Source: G965216695 sp965216695 (GTDB lineage: Bacteria > Pseudomonadota > Gammaproteobacteria > Pseudomonadales > Azotimanducaceae). Taken from it: a DNA stretch of 64,000 bases. The notes beneath the pieces were generated by a model. That model saw only the letters and a program-made list of their open reading frames with translations. It did no database searches and was not told the DNA's origin. The DNA lies in NCBI GenBank assembly GCA_965216695.1, contig OZ244212.1, positions 4,951,857 through 5,015,856 of the forward strand, in the 5' to 3' direction. A program made the translations under genes and the position numbers. The number at the start of each line of letters is the position of its first letter. Within the stretch, counting starts at the first letter, position 1. This document shows positions 19,291 to 27,011 of the stretch, piece after piece.

Positions 19291-19308
19291 GCCTGTTCGA
19301 CGACAGGC
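19291..19308 (+). other. Small hairpin just after hvfA
   Basis: GCCTGT-TCGACG-ACAGGC forms a six-base-pair stem ten bases after the hvfA stop, upstream of the stronger terminator. It may protect the 3' end of the precursor mRNA. Confidence 0.4.
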
Positions 19309-19367
19309 CTTCTTTATCGAGCACGTTGATCAGATAGAGTTGATCCAACAGCGATGTTCGATGACGC

Positions 19368-19402
19368 GACCGGCGGCAGCAATGCCGCCGGTCGTTTTGT
19401 TT
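19368..19402 (+). terminator. Strong rho-independent terminator between hvfA and hvfB
   Basis: A perfect ten-base-pair stem, GACCGGCGGC-AGCAAT-GCCGCCGGTC, is followed by GTTTTGTTT. It would end most transcripts after the precursor gene and let a fraction read into hvfBC, giving excess precursor over enzyme. Confidence 0.88.
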
Positions 19403-19470
19403 AAGCGAGGTGGTTCGTTTACCGGAGCGCGAACGCGCGAACGTATGATGAAGATAGGCATGAGATAGCG

Positions 19471-20304
19471 ATGAAGGGTGCCCCTACATCCACGTTGGCC
19501 GGTCTGGGATTGAGACGCGGAATGATGTCGGAGATTCTGCGGGCCGAGTCCGGGGCTTTCGATTTTCTGGAACTCGCTCCCGAAAACTGGATTGGTGTGG
19601 GCGGGCGATTCGGACGACAGTTTGCTGAACTCGCGGAACGCTATCCGCTCTATTGTCACGGACTCTCGCTGTCGATCGGCGCCCCGGCGCCGCTCGACGA
19701 AGCGTTTGTTCGCGAGGTAAGACAGTTTCTGGACCTGTACCGTATCGATACGTACAGCGAGCACTTGAGCTACTGCAGTGACCATAAAGGGCATCTCTAC
19801 GACCTGATGCCCATTCCGTTCACTGCGGAGGCGGTTACTTACGTGGCGGATCGTGTACGTCGCGTGCAGGACATTCTGGAACGGCGGCTGGTGCTCGAAC
19901 ACGTCTCCTATTACGCCGCGCCCGGACAGGAGTTATCGGAGCTCGAATTTGTCAACGCGGTTTTGCGTGAGGCAGATTGTGACCTGTTGTTGGACGTGAA
20001 CAACATCTTCGTCAACAGCATCAACTTCGGCTACGACCCGATGGCGTTCCTGCACGGTCTCGATGGCGACCGGGTTCGCTACCTTCACATTGCGGGACAC
20101 TACGTCGAAGCCCCGGATCTTCGGATCGACACACACGGTGCCGACGTTATCGAACCTGTCTGGCAGCTGCTGGACGCTGCATACGAACGTTTCGGCGTGT
20201 TCCCAACCGTGCTGGAGCGAGACTTCAACTTTGATCCGTTCGAGCATCTGCTTTCGGAGGTGGAGCGTGTCCGACAGGCCCAGCGACGCCACGCGTCCCA
20301 CTGA
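19471..20304 (+). CDS. hvfB: HvfB-like MNIO enzyme (DUF692)
   Basis: A 277-residue TIM-barrel enzyme of the multinuclear non-haem iron oxidative (MNIO/DUF692) family. It is expected to convert the EG[K/Q]CG cysteines of the precursor to oxazolone/thioamide pairs using O2. Candidate iron ligands lie in HGLSLSIG, YSEHLSY, DVNNIFVN, HIAGHY, DTHGADV and VLERDFNFD. The position after the precursor and before a DUF2063 gene fixes the role. ATG 19471 starts about 78 bases after the terminator stem. Confidence 0.93.
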   Translation: MKGAPTSTLAGLGLRRGMMSEILRAESGAFDFLELAPENWIGVGGRFGRQFAELAERYPLYCHGLSLSIGAPAPLDEAFVREVRQFLDLYRIDTYSEHLSYCSDHKGHLYDLMPIPFTAEAVTYVADRVRRVQDILERRLVLEHVSYYAAPGQELSELEFVNAVLREADCDLLLDVNNIFVNSINFGYDPMAFLHGLDGDRVRYLHIAGHYVEAPDLRIDTHGADVIEPVWQLLDAAYERFGVFPTVLERDFNFDPFEHLLSEVERVRQAQRRHASH

Positions 20305-21079
20305 GTCGAATTCCCGCGCCGAAGGCTCGAATCTTCCAAGATTCCAGGCGTTGCAGATGGATTTCGCAGCCTACATCCGCGATCCGGATAATGCGGAACC
20401 GCCGCCGGGCATCGAGCCCAGACGTCTCGCGATCTACCAGGATCTGTTCTACCGGAACGTTGAACGCTTCTGCGCCACTGCATTTCCGATTGCCAAACAG
20501 ATTCTCGGCGATGAGCGCTGGCATACGCTGGTTCGCGACTTCCTACGGCGCAACCCCAGTGAAAGTCCCTACTTCCTGGAAATCTCTCAGGAGTTTCTCG
20601 CGTACCTCGATCGTTTCGCGCCGCCCGATGTGCCGGCGTTTCTGTTGGAACTCTGCCATTACGAGTGGGTGGAACTGCGTGTTCGCGTCACGGTGGAAGA
20701 ATCGGATCCGACCGGCGTCGAAACGGTGCACGACGCAGCCGCGTGGCTCGGGACAACGGCTGTCCTGTCGACCGCCCATCAGGCGTTGACGTACCGATAC
20801 CCTGTGCAGCGGTTGGGCGTCGACTTTCAACCTGAGCGGCCGCCTGAGCAACCCACGCACCTGATCGTGTACCGCAACGGTGCCGAACGCGTGCGATTTA
20901 TGGAATCAAACGCGCTTACGGTGCGCTTGCTGCAATTGATCGCAGAGGAGCCGGTCGACGACGCGCTCGGGCATTTGCAGGCCGAATTGCCGCAGCTTTC
21001 AGAACCCAAGATTATAAGCGGCGCGCTGGATATGCTCATGGAGTTGCAGCGTCGGGGGATCATTCTAGGCGCTCGGTAA
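20267..21079 (+). CDS. hvfC: HvfC-like DUF2063 partner protein
   Basis: 270 residues. The N-terminal DUF2063 domain shows the family pattern (LQMDFAAYIRDPDN, RRLAIYQDLFYRNVE, ILGDERWHTLVRDF, LDRFAPPDVPAFLLELCHYE). DUF2063 proteins bind precursor leader peptides and form a complex with the MNIO enzyme. The likely start is GTG 20267, preceded by GGAGGTGG and overlapping hvfB by 38 bases, which points to coupled synthesis. The frame also stays open upstream inside hvfB. Confidence 0.9.
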   Translation: MSDRPSDATRPTESNSRAEGSNLPRFQALQMDFAAYIRDPDNAEPPPGIEPRRLAIYQDLFYRNVERFCATAFPIAKQILGDERWHTLVRDFLRRNPSESPYFLEISQEFLAYLDRFAPPDVPAFLLELCHYEWVELRVRVTVEESDPTGVETVHDAAAWLGTTAVLSTAHQALTYRYPVQRLGVDFQPERPPEQPTHLIVYRNGAERVRFMESNALTVRLLQLIAEEPVDDALGHLQAELPQLSEPKIISGALDMLMELQRRGIILGAR

Positions 21080-21181
21080 CGAACGGGTAACAGGTGCCAT
21101 TCGTGGATTCGACACGCTTGTCAGAATCTCAGTATGGGAGTAGGGTTCGCATCCCGATACCCGCGGTGCGCCTTTGCTGAT

Positions 21182-22282
21182 ATGAGCCTGGTAGTGGTGG
21201 TTTCCGAGGACGAGCCACCGGCCTCTTTGCAGAAACAACTCGACGCTGCGGGGTACACGATCTCCCAGACCGCCACCCCAAACGCCGCCTTGGAACTCTG
21301 CTTTGCCGGTCGCGCTCAGGCGGTTGTCTGCAATAGTGAGTCAACCGCCGTGCAGGTTGCGACGGAAGTGCCGCGCGTGCCGGTAGTTTGGCTCGTAGAA
21401 GGTGAGCCGGACGCGGACGCGTTGCTGCGGGCTGTGCAATCCGGATTGGCGGACGTGTGGCAGCAGCCGCTGGCTGACGACACCGCGGAACGCCTGGGCA
21501 GTGCGCTGGCCCGCTTTGCCGCATCGCGGCAGCAGCGCGAAGCGCAGTTGGATGGCCACCTCACCGCCATTGCAGAAGACCAGAAGGCCGGACGGACAAT
21601 TCAGGAGTGTTTGCTGCCGGATAGTCCCCTCGTTTTGAACGGCTACCGATTCGAACAACGGATCGTTCCATCGCTGCTGTTGAGTGGCGATTTTGTTGAC
21701 TATTTCGCGATAGACGACGCGCACTTCCTGTTCTATCTGGCAGACGTTTCGGGCCACGGCGCCTCGTCGGCATTCGTTACCGTATTCTTGAAGACGTTGT
21801 TCGAGCGGTTGGGTCGCGAGGCGGATGGGCCGGATCCGCGTGATCCTGCGGCAGTGGCAGTCTGGCTGAATCGTGAGCTGTTAGCCCAGCAGATCGATAA
21901 ACATGTCGCGCTTCTGCTCGGCACGGGTACGTTCGAGTCAGGTCAGCTCAGCATTGTGAACGCCGGCCATTTTCCGCTGCCGATCCACGTTCACAATGAT
22001 CAATCTCAGTATGTTTCGCACAACGGTCGGCCACTAGGCTTATTCCCTGACGCGCGGTATACGAGCGTTAGCGTGAATCTTGAATCCGGTGATCGCCTGG
22101 TGATGTTTTCCGATGGTGTGCTGGACATGCTCGGCGACGATACGCTCGAGGGGAAAGAAAACGAGTTGCTGGATGCAGCTAAGCGCGGGATGCTCGATTG
22201 CGTCTGGCGCACGCTGGGACTGGACGGCCTCGAGGCACAGGTGGATGACATGACGGCGCTGGTTGTGGCCAGGGAGGCGTAG
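21182..22282 (+). CDS. Response-regulator-like PP2C (SpoIIE-type) phosphatase
   Basis: 366 residues. Residues 1-110 look like a CheY-type receiver that has lost the phospho-acceptor site (AVVCNSES where an Asp is expected). The C-terminal half is a PP2C/SpoIIE phosphatase with GDFVDYFAI, DVSGHG, NAGHF, FSDGVLD and DDMTALVV, so the metal-binding Asp residues are intact. It should dephosphorylate the STAS protein encoded next (22284). The pair resembles HsbR/HsbA-like partner-switching modules. ATG 21182 (MSLVVVVSEDE) is preferred to an upstream in-frame ATG at 21134. Confidence 0.87.
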   Translation: MSLVVVVSEDEPPASLQKQLDAAGYTISQTATPNAALELCFAGRAQAVVCNSESTAVQVATEVPRVPVVWLVEGEPDADALLRAVQSGLADVWQQPLADDTAERLGSALARFAASRQQREAQLDGHLTAIAEDQKAGRTIQECLLPDSPLVLNGYRFEQRIVPSLLLSGDFVDYFAIDDAHFLFYLADVSGHGASSAFVTVFLKTLFERLGREADGPDPRDPAAVAVWLNRELLAQQIDKHVALLLGTGTFESGQLSIVNAGHFPLPIHVHNDQSQYVSHNGRPLGLFPDARYTSVSVNLESGDRLVMFSDGVLDMLGDDTLEGKENELLDAAKRGMLDCVWRTLGLDGLEAQVDDMTALVVAREA

Positions 22283-22283
22283 C

Positions 22284-22805
22284 GTGGGTCGAGTACTTGT
22301 CGGATCATTCAATGGCGTGTACTTGCTGAAGTTCGAAGGCGACGTGCGCCTGACGATCGGACCGGCAACGAATCGCTACATTGACGGTATTCTGGCGTCC
22401 AGCGGTTTCCGCAGCGTGCTGATCGATCTGTCAGAGACCGAACGCATTGACAGCACGTCACTTGGTTTGCTCGCCCGACTCTCGATACGCACCAAGCAAC
22501 AGTACAGTTTTGTACCTACGCTGGTTTGCGGATCCAAAGACCTGTTGCGTGTGCTTCACACGATGGGGTTCGATGAGATCTTTCATATCGTGGACGAAGC
22601 GCCGATGCGAATCGACGACCTCGGCGAACTCCCCAGCGTCGATGTACCCAAAGACGACCTGCGACGTCTCGTGATCGATGCGCACAAGACATTGATGTCC
22701 ATGAACACGCACAATTTCGATTCGTTCCAGGAATTGGTGCAGGATCTGGAGGACGAAGCTTCGTCTAGCGCTCCTGGTCCCTGGCTTGGTGCTTCGCCTG
22801 GATGA
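22284..22805 (+). CDS. STAS-domain anti-sigma factor antagonist
   Basis: 173 residues. The STAS core carries the phospho-acceptor region LIDLSETERIDSTSLGLLAR, where DSTS is the site normally phosphorylated by an anti-sigma kinase and dephosphorylated by a PP2C. The C-terminal 55 residues are an extra helical tail. GTG 22284 follows AGGGAGG at 22271. It is coupled to the phosphatase gene. Its 3' end overlaps the convergent TerB-like gene by 41 bases. Confidence 0.88.
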   Translation: MGRVLVGSFNGVYLLKFEGDVRLTIGPATNRYIDGILASSGFRSVLIDLSETERIDSTSLGLLARLSIRTKQQYSFVPTLVCGSKDLLRVLHTMGFDEIFHIVDEAPMRIDDLGELPSVDVPKDDLRRLVIDAHKTLMSMNTHNFDSFQELVQDLEDEASSSAPGPWLGASPG

Positions 22806-23211
22806 AGCGCGCGTGGCTCAGGTAGAGGAGTTCGGCGATCCGTCGAATCGTGTGTTCCTCATACTTGTCGATGTGATGGTCGCAGTACGCGAGGCGCCAT
22901 AACCTCACCACCAATTCATACCGCGTCTGCTCCGGCCAGTTGTCTGTTAGCGCGCGCGTGAAGGCGTGGAGGCCCACGCTTTCGGAATGTTCCCTCAGAC
23001 CGCGGTCCACGAGCGTGTTGACGGCGGCGTCGTCCAAACCGAACTGTTCTGTGAGTAATGTCCGCATCTCGGTGCGTTCGTCGTCGCTCAACTCGTGATC
23101 CGACCACGCGACTTCTGCGAAGAGCGCTGCCGCGGCAAACGCCAGGTCCGATTCGTCCTCGCCGGCGGCGTCCGCTACCTCGCGAAACCGTGCAAGCACC
23201 CGTTCCAGCAT
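22765..23211 (-). CDS. TerB-family protein
   Basis: 148 residues of the TerB/DjlA-like helical fold. The pattern AAAALFAEVAWSDHELSDDER and LWRLAYCDHHIDKYEEHTIRRIA gives two conserved acidic motifs (WSDHELSD and CDHHIDKYE), the usual metal-binding loops of this family. Its exact role is unknown. The start codon overlaps the dusA stop (ATGATG), so it is co-translated with dusA. Confidence 0.85.
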   Translation of the reverse strand: MLERVLARFREVADAAGEDESDLAFAAAALFAEVAWSDHELSDDERTEMRTLLTEQFGLDDAAVNTLVDRGLREHSESVGLHAFTRALTDNWPEQTRYELVVRLWRLAYCDHHIDKYEEHTIRRIAELLYLSHARFIQAKHQARDQER

Positions 23212-24224
23212 CATGCGGCCTGCCGCGTGGTGTCGAGAAACTGGTCTGCGGCAGCTGCGAGGATGTCTACGCTGTCGTATGCGCCAAGCGAGGGCGGGCT
23301 CAGATGTCGGCGGAATTGGCGCGCTCCCGGCTGTCCGCTGACGAGACCTAACATGGGTTTCGCAAGCGCGGAGACTCGCACGCCCTCGCGGGCCTGTTCG
23401 CGTGCATAGTTCAGATAGGCCTGAAAGATGGGCGCCAGATAGGCGTTGTCTGCCACCGCGGCACGTGACCCGTTGTCGCCCAGAACATCGTGAAGCGCCG
23501 TCAGCAACAGGGGGTTGTGGTAGGCCGCGCGTCCGATCATTACGCCATCGACCAAGGCCAGTTGTTGGCGTGCGGTTGAAACCGAGTCGATACCGCCGTT
23601 GAGAATGAAATCAACGTCGGGAAAGCGTTCCTTCAGCTGATGCACGCGGTTCCACTGCAATGGCGGTATTGTTCGGTTCTGTGCCGGATTCAGACCGTCG
23701 AGCACTGCTTTGCGGGCATGCACGTAGAACGTGGATACGCCCGCATCGGCCACGGTTGCGATAAATCGTTCAAGCAGGGGTTGCGTGTCCTGGCCGTCGA
23801 CCCCCAGCCGGCACTTTACCGTGACCGGTCGTGGCGTGACGTTGCGCATGGCGGCCGCACAGCGCGCGACGAGTTCGGGTTGCAGCATTAGCGCTGCGCC
23901 GAAACAGCCGCGGCGGACGCGGGGGGAAGGGCAGCCGACATTCAGATTCACCTCCGCGTAGCCTGCCCGTGCAGCTTGTTCAGTTGCCTCAGCCAGCGCA
24001 CCTGGATCGCTGCCGCCCAGTTGTATCGCCACGGGGTGCTCCGATTCATGGTATCGCGCCCACCGAGGATCATCGGCGTTCAGTACGGTGGCTGCGGTTA
24101 CCATTTCCGTGAACAGGAAGGCTGTCGGGCTGCACAATCGATGCAGGTAGCGGCAATGCCGATCCGTCCACGCCATCATCGGCGCGACGCAGACGGTTCG
24201 ATCTAGGGTGCAAACATGAGTCAC
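23211..24224 (-). CDS. dusA: tRNA-dihydrouridine synthase A
   Basis: FMN enzyme that reduces uridines 20/20a of tRNA. The family features are VAPMMAWTDRHCRYLHR at the N terminus, NVGCPSPRVRRGCFGAALM with the catalytic Cys, VKCRLGVDG, FYVHARKAVLDGL and LNGGIDS. At 337 residues it has the usual DusA length. It is divergent from lpxC across a 364-base gap. Confidence 0.95.
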   Translation of the reverse strand: MTHVCTLDRTVCVAPMMAWTDRHCRYLHRLCSPTAFLFTEMVTAATVLNADDPRWARYHESEHPVAIQLGGSDPGALAEATEQAARAGYAEVNLNVGCPSPRVRRGCFGAALMLQPELVARCAAAMRNVTPRPVTVKCRLGVDGQDTQPLLERFIATVADAGVSTFYVHARKAVLDGLNPAQNRTIPPLQWNRVHQLKERFPDVDFILNGGIDSVSTARQQLALVDGVMIGRAAYHNPLLLTALHDVLGDNGSRAAVADNAYLAPIFQAYLNYAREQAREGVRVSALAKPMLGLVSGQPGARQFRRHLSPPSLGAYDSVDILAAAADQFLDTTRQAA

Positions 24225-24588
24225 GGACGGTACTTCAGACGGGTCGGCAGCCGGTGGTACAGCTCAAGATGCTAACGCATTCTGGAATCACGGGTCGATG
24301 CTCTTGGCCAGCTCGCGCCGTTTAGTGGCGCAGGCGCGTGTGATGGCTGTCACACATCTGTGGAATTTTTCGTTTCAAAGTGTTTCGACGACGGTCCGAA
24401 AAACGCGATTCGATCCACAGAAAATCTGTGAAAAGTTGCGTAACGTTATGAAAATTAAGAAAAAATGAAAGTCTGCAGATTGCGCAATATTCTGTAAAGA
24501 TTTGCCCAAGATTCCCTCCATTTTTTCTTCATTTTCCCGGGGCCCGACGGTATAGTTACGGCCTGACAGGATACGGATACCAGAATTG
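24225..24588. other. Divergent intergenic region, dusA / lpxC
   Basis: 364 bases with no gene I can support. The part near lpxC (24365-24540) is unusually A/T-rich for this genome, including a run of A and T-rich words at 24455-24535. It could form the promoter and a long lpxC leader. A CRP-type palindrome at 24339 lies in the middle. Confidence 0.6.
24339..24354. promoter_or_regulatory. CRP/Vfr-type palindrome
   Basis: TGTGATGGCTGTCACA matches TGTGA-N6-TCACA exactly. It is 115 bases from the dusA start and 235 bases from the lpxC start, so either gene could be the target. Confidence 0.55.
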
Positions 24589-25491
24589 ATGTTGCGACAA
24601 AGGACCATCCAGCGCCCGGTGCATGCGATTGGTATCGGAGTCCATTCGGCCGCCAAGGTTCGAATGACACTGCGTCCTGCCGAGGAGAACACCGGAATCG
24701 TATTCCGCAGGACGGACTACCACGCAACGATTCAGGCGTGCGTGCTGAACGTTTCGGATACAACCCTGAGCACGACGCTCACGGAGTCGGGAATATCCGT
24801 CGCGACCGTGGAACATCTGATGTCGGCGTTGTGGGGCATGCAGATCGACAACGTCATCGTCGAGCTGTCTGCGGAGGAAGTGCCGATCATGGACGGCAGC
24901 GCCGCACCCTTCATTCGACTGATCAAATCCGTGGGTGTCCGCGAACAGGATGCGCCCAAAGAGTTTATTCGCATCACACGCGATGTGAGTGTCAGCCAGG
25001 GAGATGCGGTCGCCACCTTGAAGCCGTTCAACGGATTCAAAGCGGGCTACACCTTTGTGGCCGAGCATCCCGTGTACAACCGCTACCCCAAGCGCGCGGA
25101 CCTCGATTTTGCTCGTGTCAGCTACGAGCGCGACGTGAGTGGCGCGCGTTCATTTGGTCTGATTGCGGAACTCGAGCAGGCGCAGGCTATTAACCGGTGT
25201 CTGGGTTCCAGCCTCGAGAACGCGGTTGCAGTCGGCGACCACGCCGTGCTCAACGAAGAAGGCTTACGTTACGAGGACGAGTTCGTGAAGCACAAGGTGC
25301 TCGACGCCATCGGCGATCTGTACCTGCTGGGCCGACCGCTGCTCGGCGAATTCACCGGTTACAAATCCGGACACGCGTTGAACAACAAACTCGCACGGGC
25401 CGTCGTGCGGTGCACGGATGCGTGGGAGATCGCCACCGTCGGTGAGCCGGTCGCAGCACCGGTTGCGCGCAGCGAACGGCTGCCTGCCTGA
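24589..25491 (+). CDS. lpxC: UDP-3-O-acyl-N-acetylglucosamine deacetylase
   Basis: Zinc enzyme for the committed step of lipid A synthesis. Zinc and catalytic motifs are TVEHLMSALWG (zinc His), IMDGSAAPF, KHKVLDAIGDL (zinc His/Asp) and GHALNNKL (catalytic His). 300 residues, normal length. ATG 24589 (MLRQRTIQRPVHA) fits. In most gammaproteobacteria lpxC follows ftsZ; here neither ftsZ nor secA is adjacent, so it has its own promoter region. Confidence 0.97.
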   Translation: MLRQRTIQRPVHAIGIGVHSAAKVRMTLRPAEENTGIVFRRTDYHATIQACVLNVSDTTLSTTLTESGISVATVEHLMSALWGMQIDNVIVELSAEEVPIMDGSAAPFIRLIKSVGVREQDAPKEFIRITRDVSVSQGDAVATLKPFNGFKAGYTFVAEHPVYNRYPKRADLDFARVSYERDVSGARSFGLIAELEQAQAINRCLGSSLENAVAVGDHAVLNEEGLRYEDEFVKHKVLDAIGDLYLLGRPLLGEFTGYKSGHALNNKLARAVVRCTDAWEIATVGEPVAAPVARSERLPA

Positions 25492-25555
25492 CCCAGACGC
25501 CTCTGGGCGTCTCCGCACGTTTCCGGAATTGGTCTCCGGGTACGGTGTTCGGGAA

Positions 25556-26932
25556 TCAACGCAGGGGCGGGTGCGCCGTCGCTTCCTTCCACATCGTCTC
25601 CAAGAAGCGCCGCAGCGCCGCTGCCGCCTGGTCACGCGGTAGCCAGCCGCGTTGTTCGAGCTGCTGTGCCATCTGAGCCACGGAGGTACGACCGTCGATC
25701 AGCGCCATGATTTCGGCGTGCACCCGAGTTGCGGCAGCCTGGGATTGAAATGCATCGAGCAACGGAACAGGCGTACGGTCGTCCAGGAGGAACTGCGGAC
25801 GGGTGGGGCGCGTCGAGATGCCGTGGGACTCGCGCACCTTACGGTATCGGATTGTTGTCATGAGTTCTTCGCGACGCATGCGTGAGCTGTCGTTCCACAA
25901 GTACGGGGCGCGCTGGTCACGCCGCAGTTCCATCTCGAACCCGCTACGCGCGGCCACCGCGGTCACCTCGTCGTCGGTGAGCCGGTCGACCGGATCCTGA
26001 CGCTGGAACACCAGGGAGCCGTGCTGAATCCACACGCCGTTGGGCGCGAGCACGCGATTGTACTGGCCCAACACGTCTGTGATCGGGGCGTCGACGATGT
26101 CGGTGAACCAGGGCGTGATCAGAACGTCGAAGCTGCCATCTTGAAACGGCGCCGAAAGCGCGTCGCCCAGCACCGGGCAGAATCCTGGCCGTGTAGCGGT
26201 GGGTGCCCGCAGTTGCCGCGTGACGGCCACGTGGTCGATATTCACAGGCGCGGGAGGAAACTCGACCAGCGATAGCTGGTCACCACGTGCCATTCGCGCT
26301 GCCAGCGTGCCGAGGAACGGATTCAGTTCCAACGCACAGGTCATTGGGTGATCGCCCGTCTGGTGCACGTCCCAGGCCAGCCGACCGGCGCCGGCACCGA
26401 GAATGAGTATGCGGTTAGGGCGGGTGCCCCGTAGTGCGGCCTGAACCGATTGCAGGTTGACGCCGTTCTCGTAGTCGCCCCAGCACCAGTCACGAAACAC
26501 GTTGGCGAGATACCCCAACGCGGTCAGCGCATCTGGCGCGCGGGTGCGTAGCGCGATGTGAACGGCGAGCGCCGATGGTGCCTGTACGCGGGTGCCCCGC
26601 AGCGCAGGCAGCGCGTCCTCGAGGCAGCGCCGCTGGCACTCGAGACCCGCTATCAGGCGTGTGAGCCGTGCGTGGGTTGGATCAGCGACTTCGTCCATCG
26701 CTGCGCGCGCGCGGGCGAGTTCGTGTTCGATCTCGGCGAGTGCACAGTCGAAACGGTTCTGCCAATCGGCGAGCGCAAGGGCCGGAGCGGGATACAGAGC
26801 AGGAGCGGCGTCAACCGAGGGGTAGGCCTGATCGCACGCACCACAGTGCAGATCGGACATAGGCGTGCGACATTGCGGGCAAGCCAGCACGGCTGCCAGC
26901 TGGGTTACGGGCGCCACCATCGATCGGTTCAT
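25556..26932 (-). CDS. SAM-dependent methyltransferase with N-terminal zinc ribbon
   Basis: 458 residues. The N terminus has a Trm112-like zinc ribbon (CPQCRTPMSDLHCGAC). The centre has a Rossmann motif ILILGAGAGRLAWDV and YENGVNLQSVQAAL, reminiscent of the N2227/carnosine N-methyltransferase-like family, with DVLITPWFTDIVD as motif IV. The last 60 residues (DGRTSVAQMAQQLEQRGWLP) look like a PqqD/winged-helix type small domain. The substrate is not known. It is convergent with lpxC and starts 80 bases from the Tat-exported protein gene. Confidence 0.75.
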   Translation of the reverse strand: MNRSMVAPVTQLAAVLACPQCRTPMSDLHCGACDQAYPSVDAAPALYPAPALALADWQNRFDCALAEIEHELARARAAMDEVADPTHARLTRLIAGLECQRRCLEDALPALRGTRVQAPSALAVHIALRTRAPDALTALGYLANVFRDWCWGDYENGVNLQSVQAALRGTRPNRILILGAGAGRLAWDVHQTGDHPMTCALELNPFLGTLAARMARGDQLSLVEFPPAPVNIDHVAVTRQLRAPTATRPGFCPVLGDALSAPFQDGSFDVLITPWFTDIVDAPITDVLGQYNRVLAPNGVWIQHGSLVFQRQDPVDRLTDDEVTAVAARSGFEMELRRDQRAPYLWNDSSRMRREELMTTIRYRKVRESHGISTRPTRPQFLLDDRTPVPLLDAFQSQAAATRVHAEIMALIDGRTSVAQMAQQLEQRGWLPRDQAAAALRRFLETMWKEATAHPPLR

Positions 26933-27011
26933 TCATGCATCTTAGGGCGGCGACCGATCGGTTGGGTTGATGCGCCGCACAGCGTTGCTGCGAACAAGAT
27001 GGCTGGTTGTG

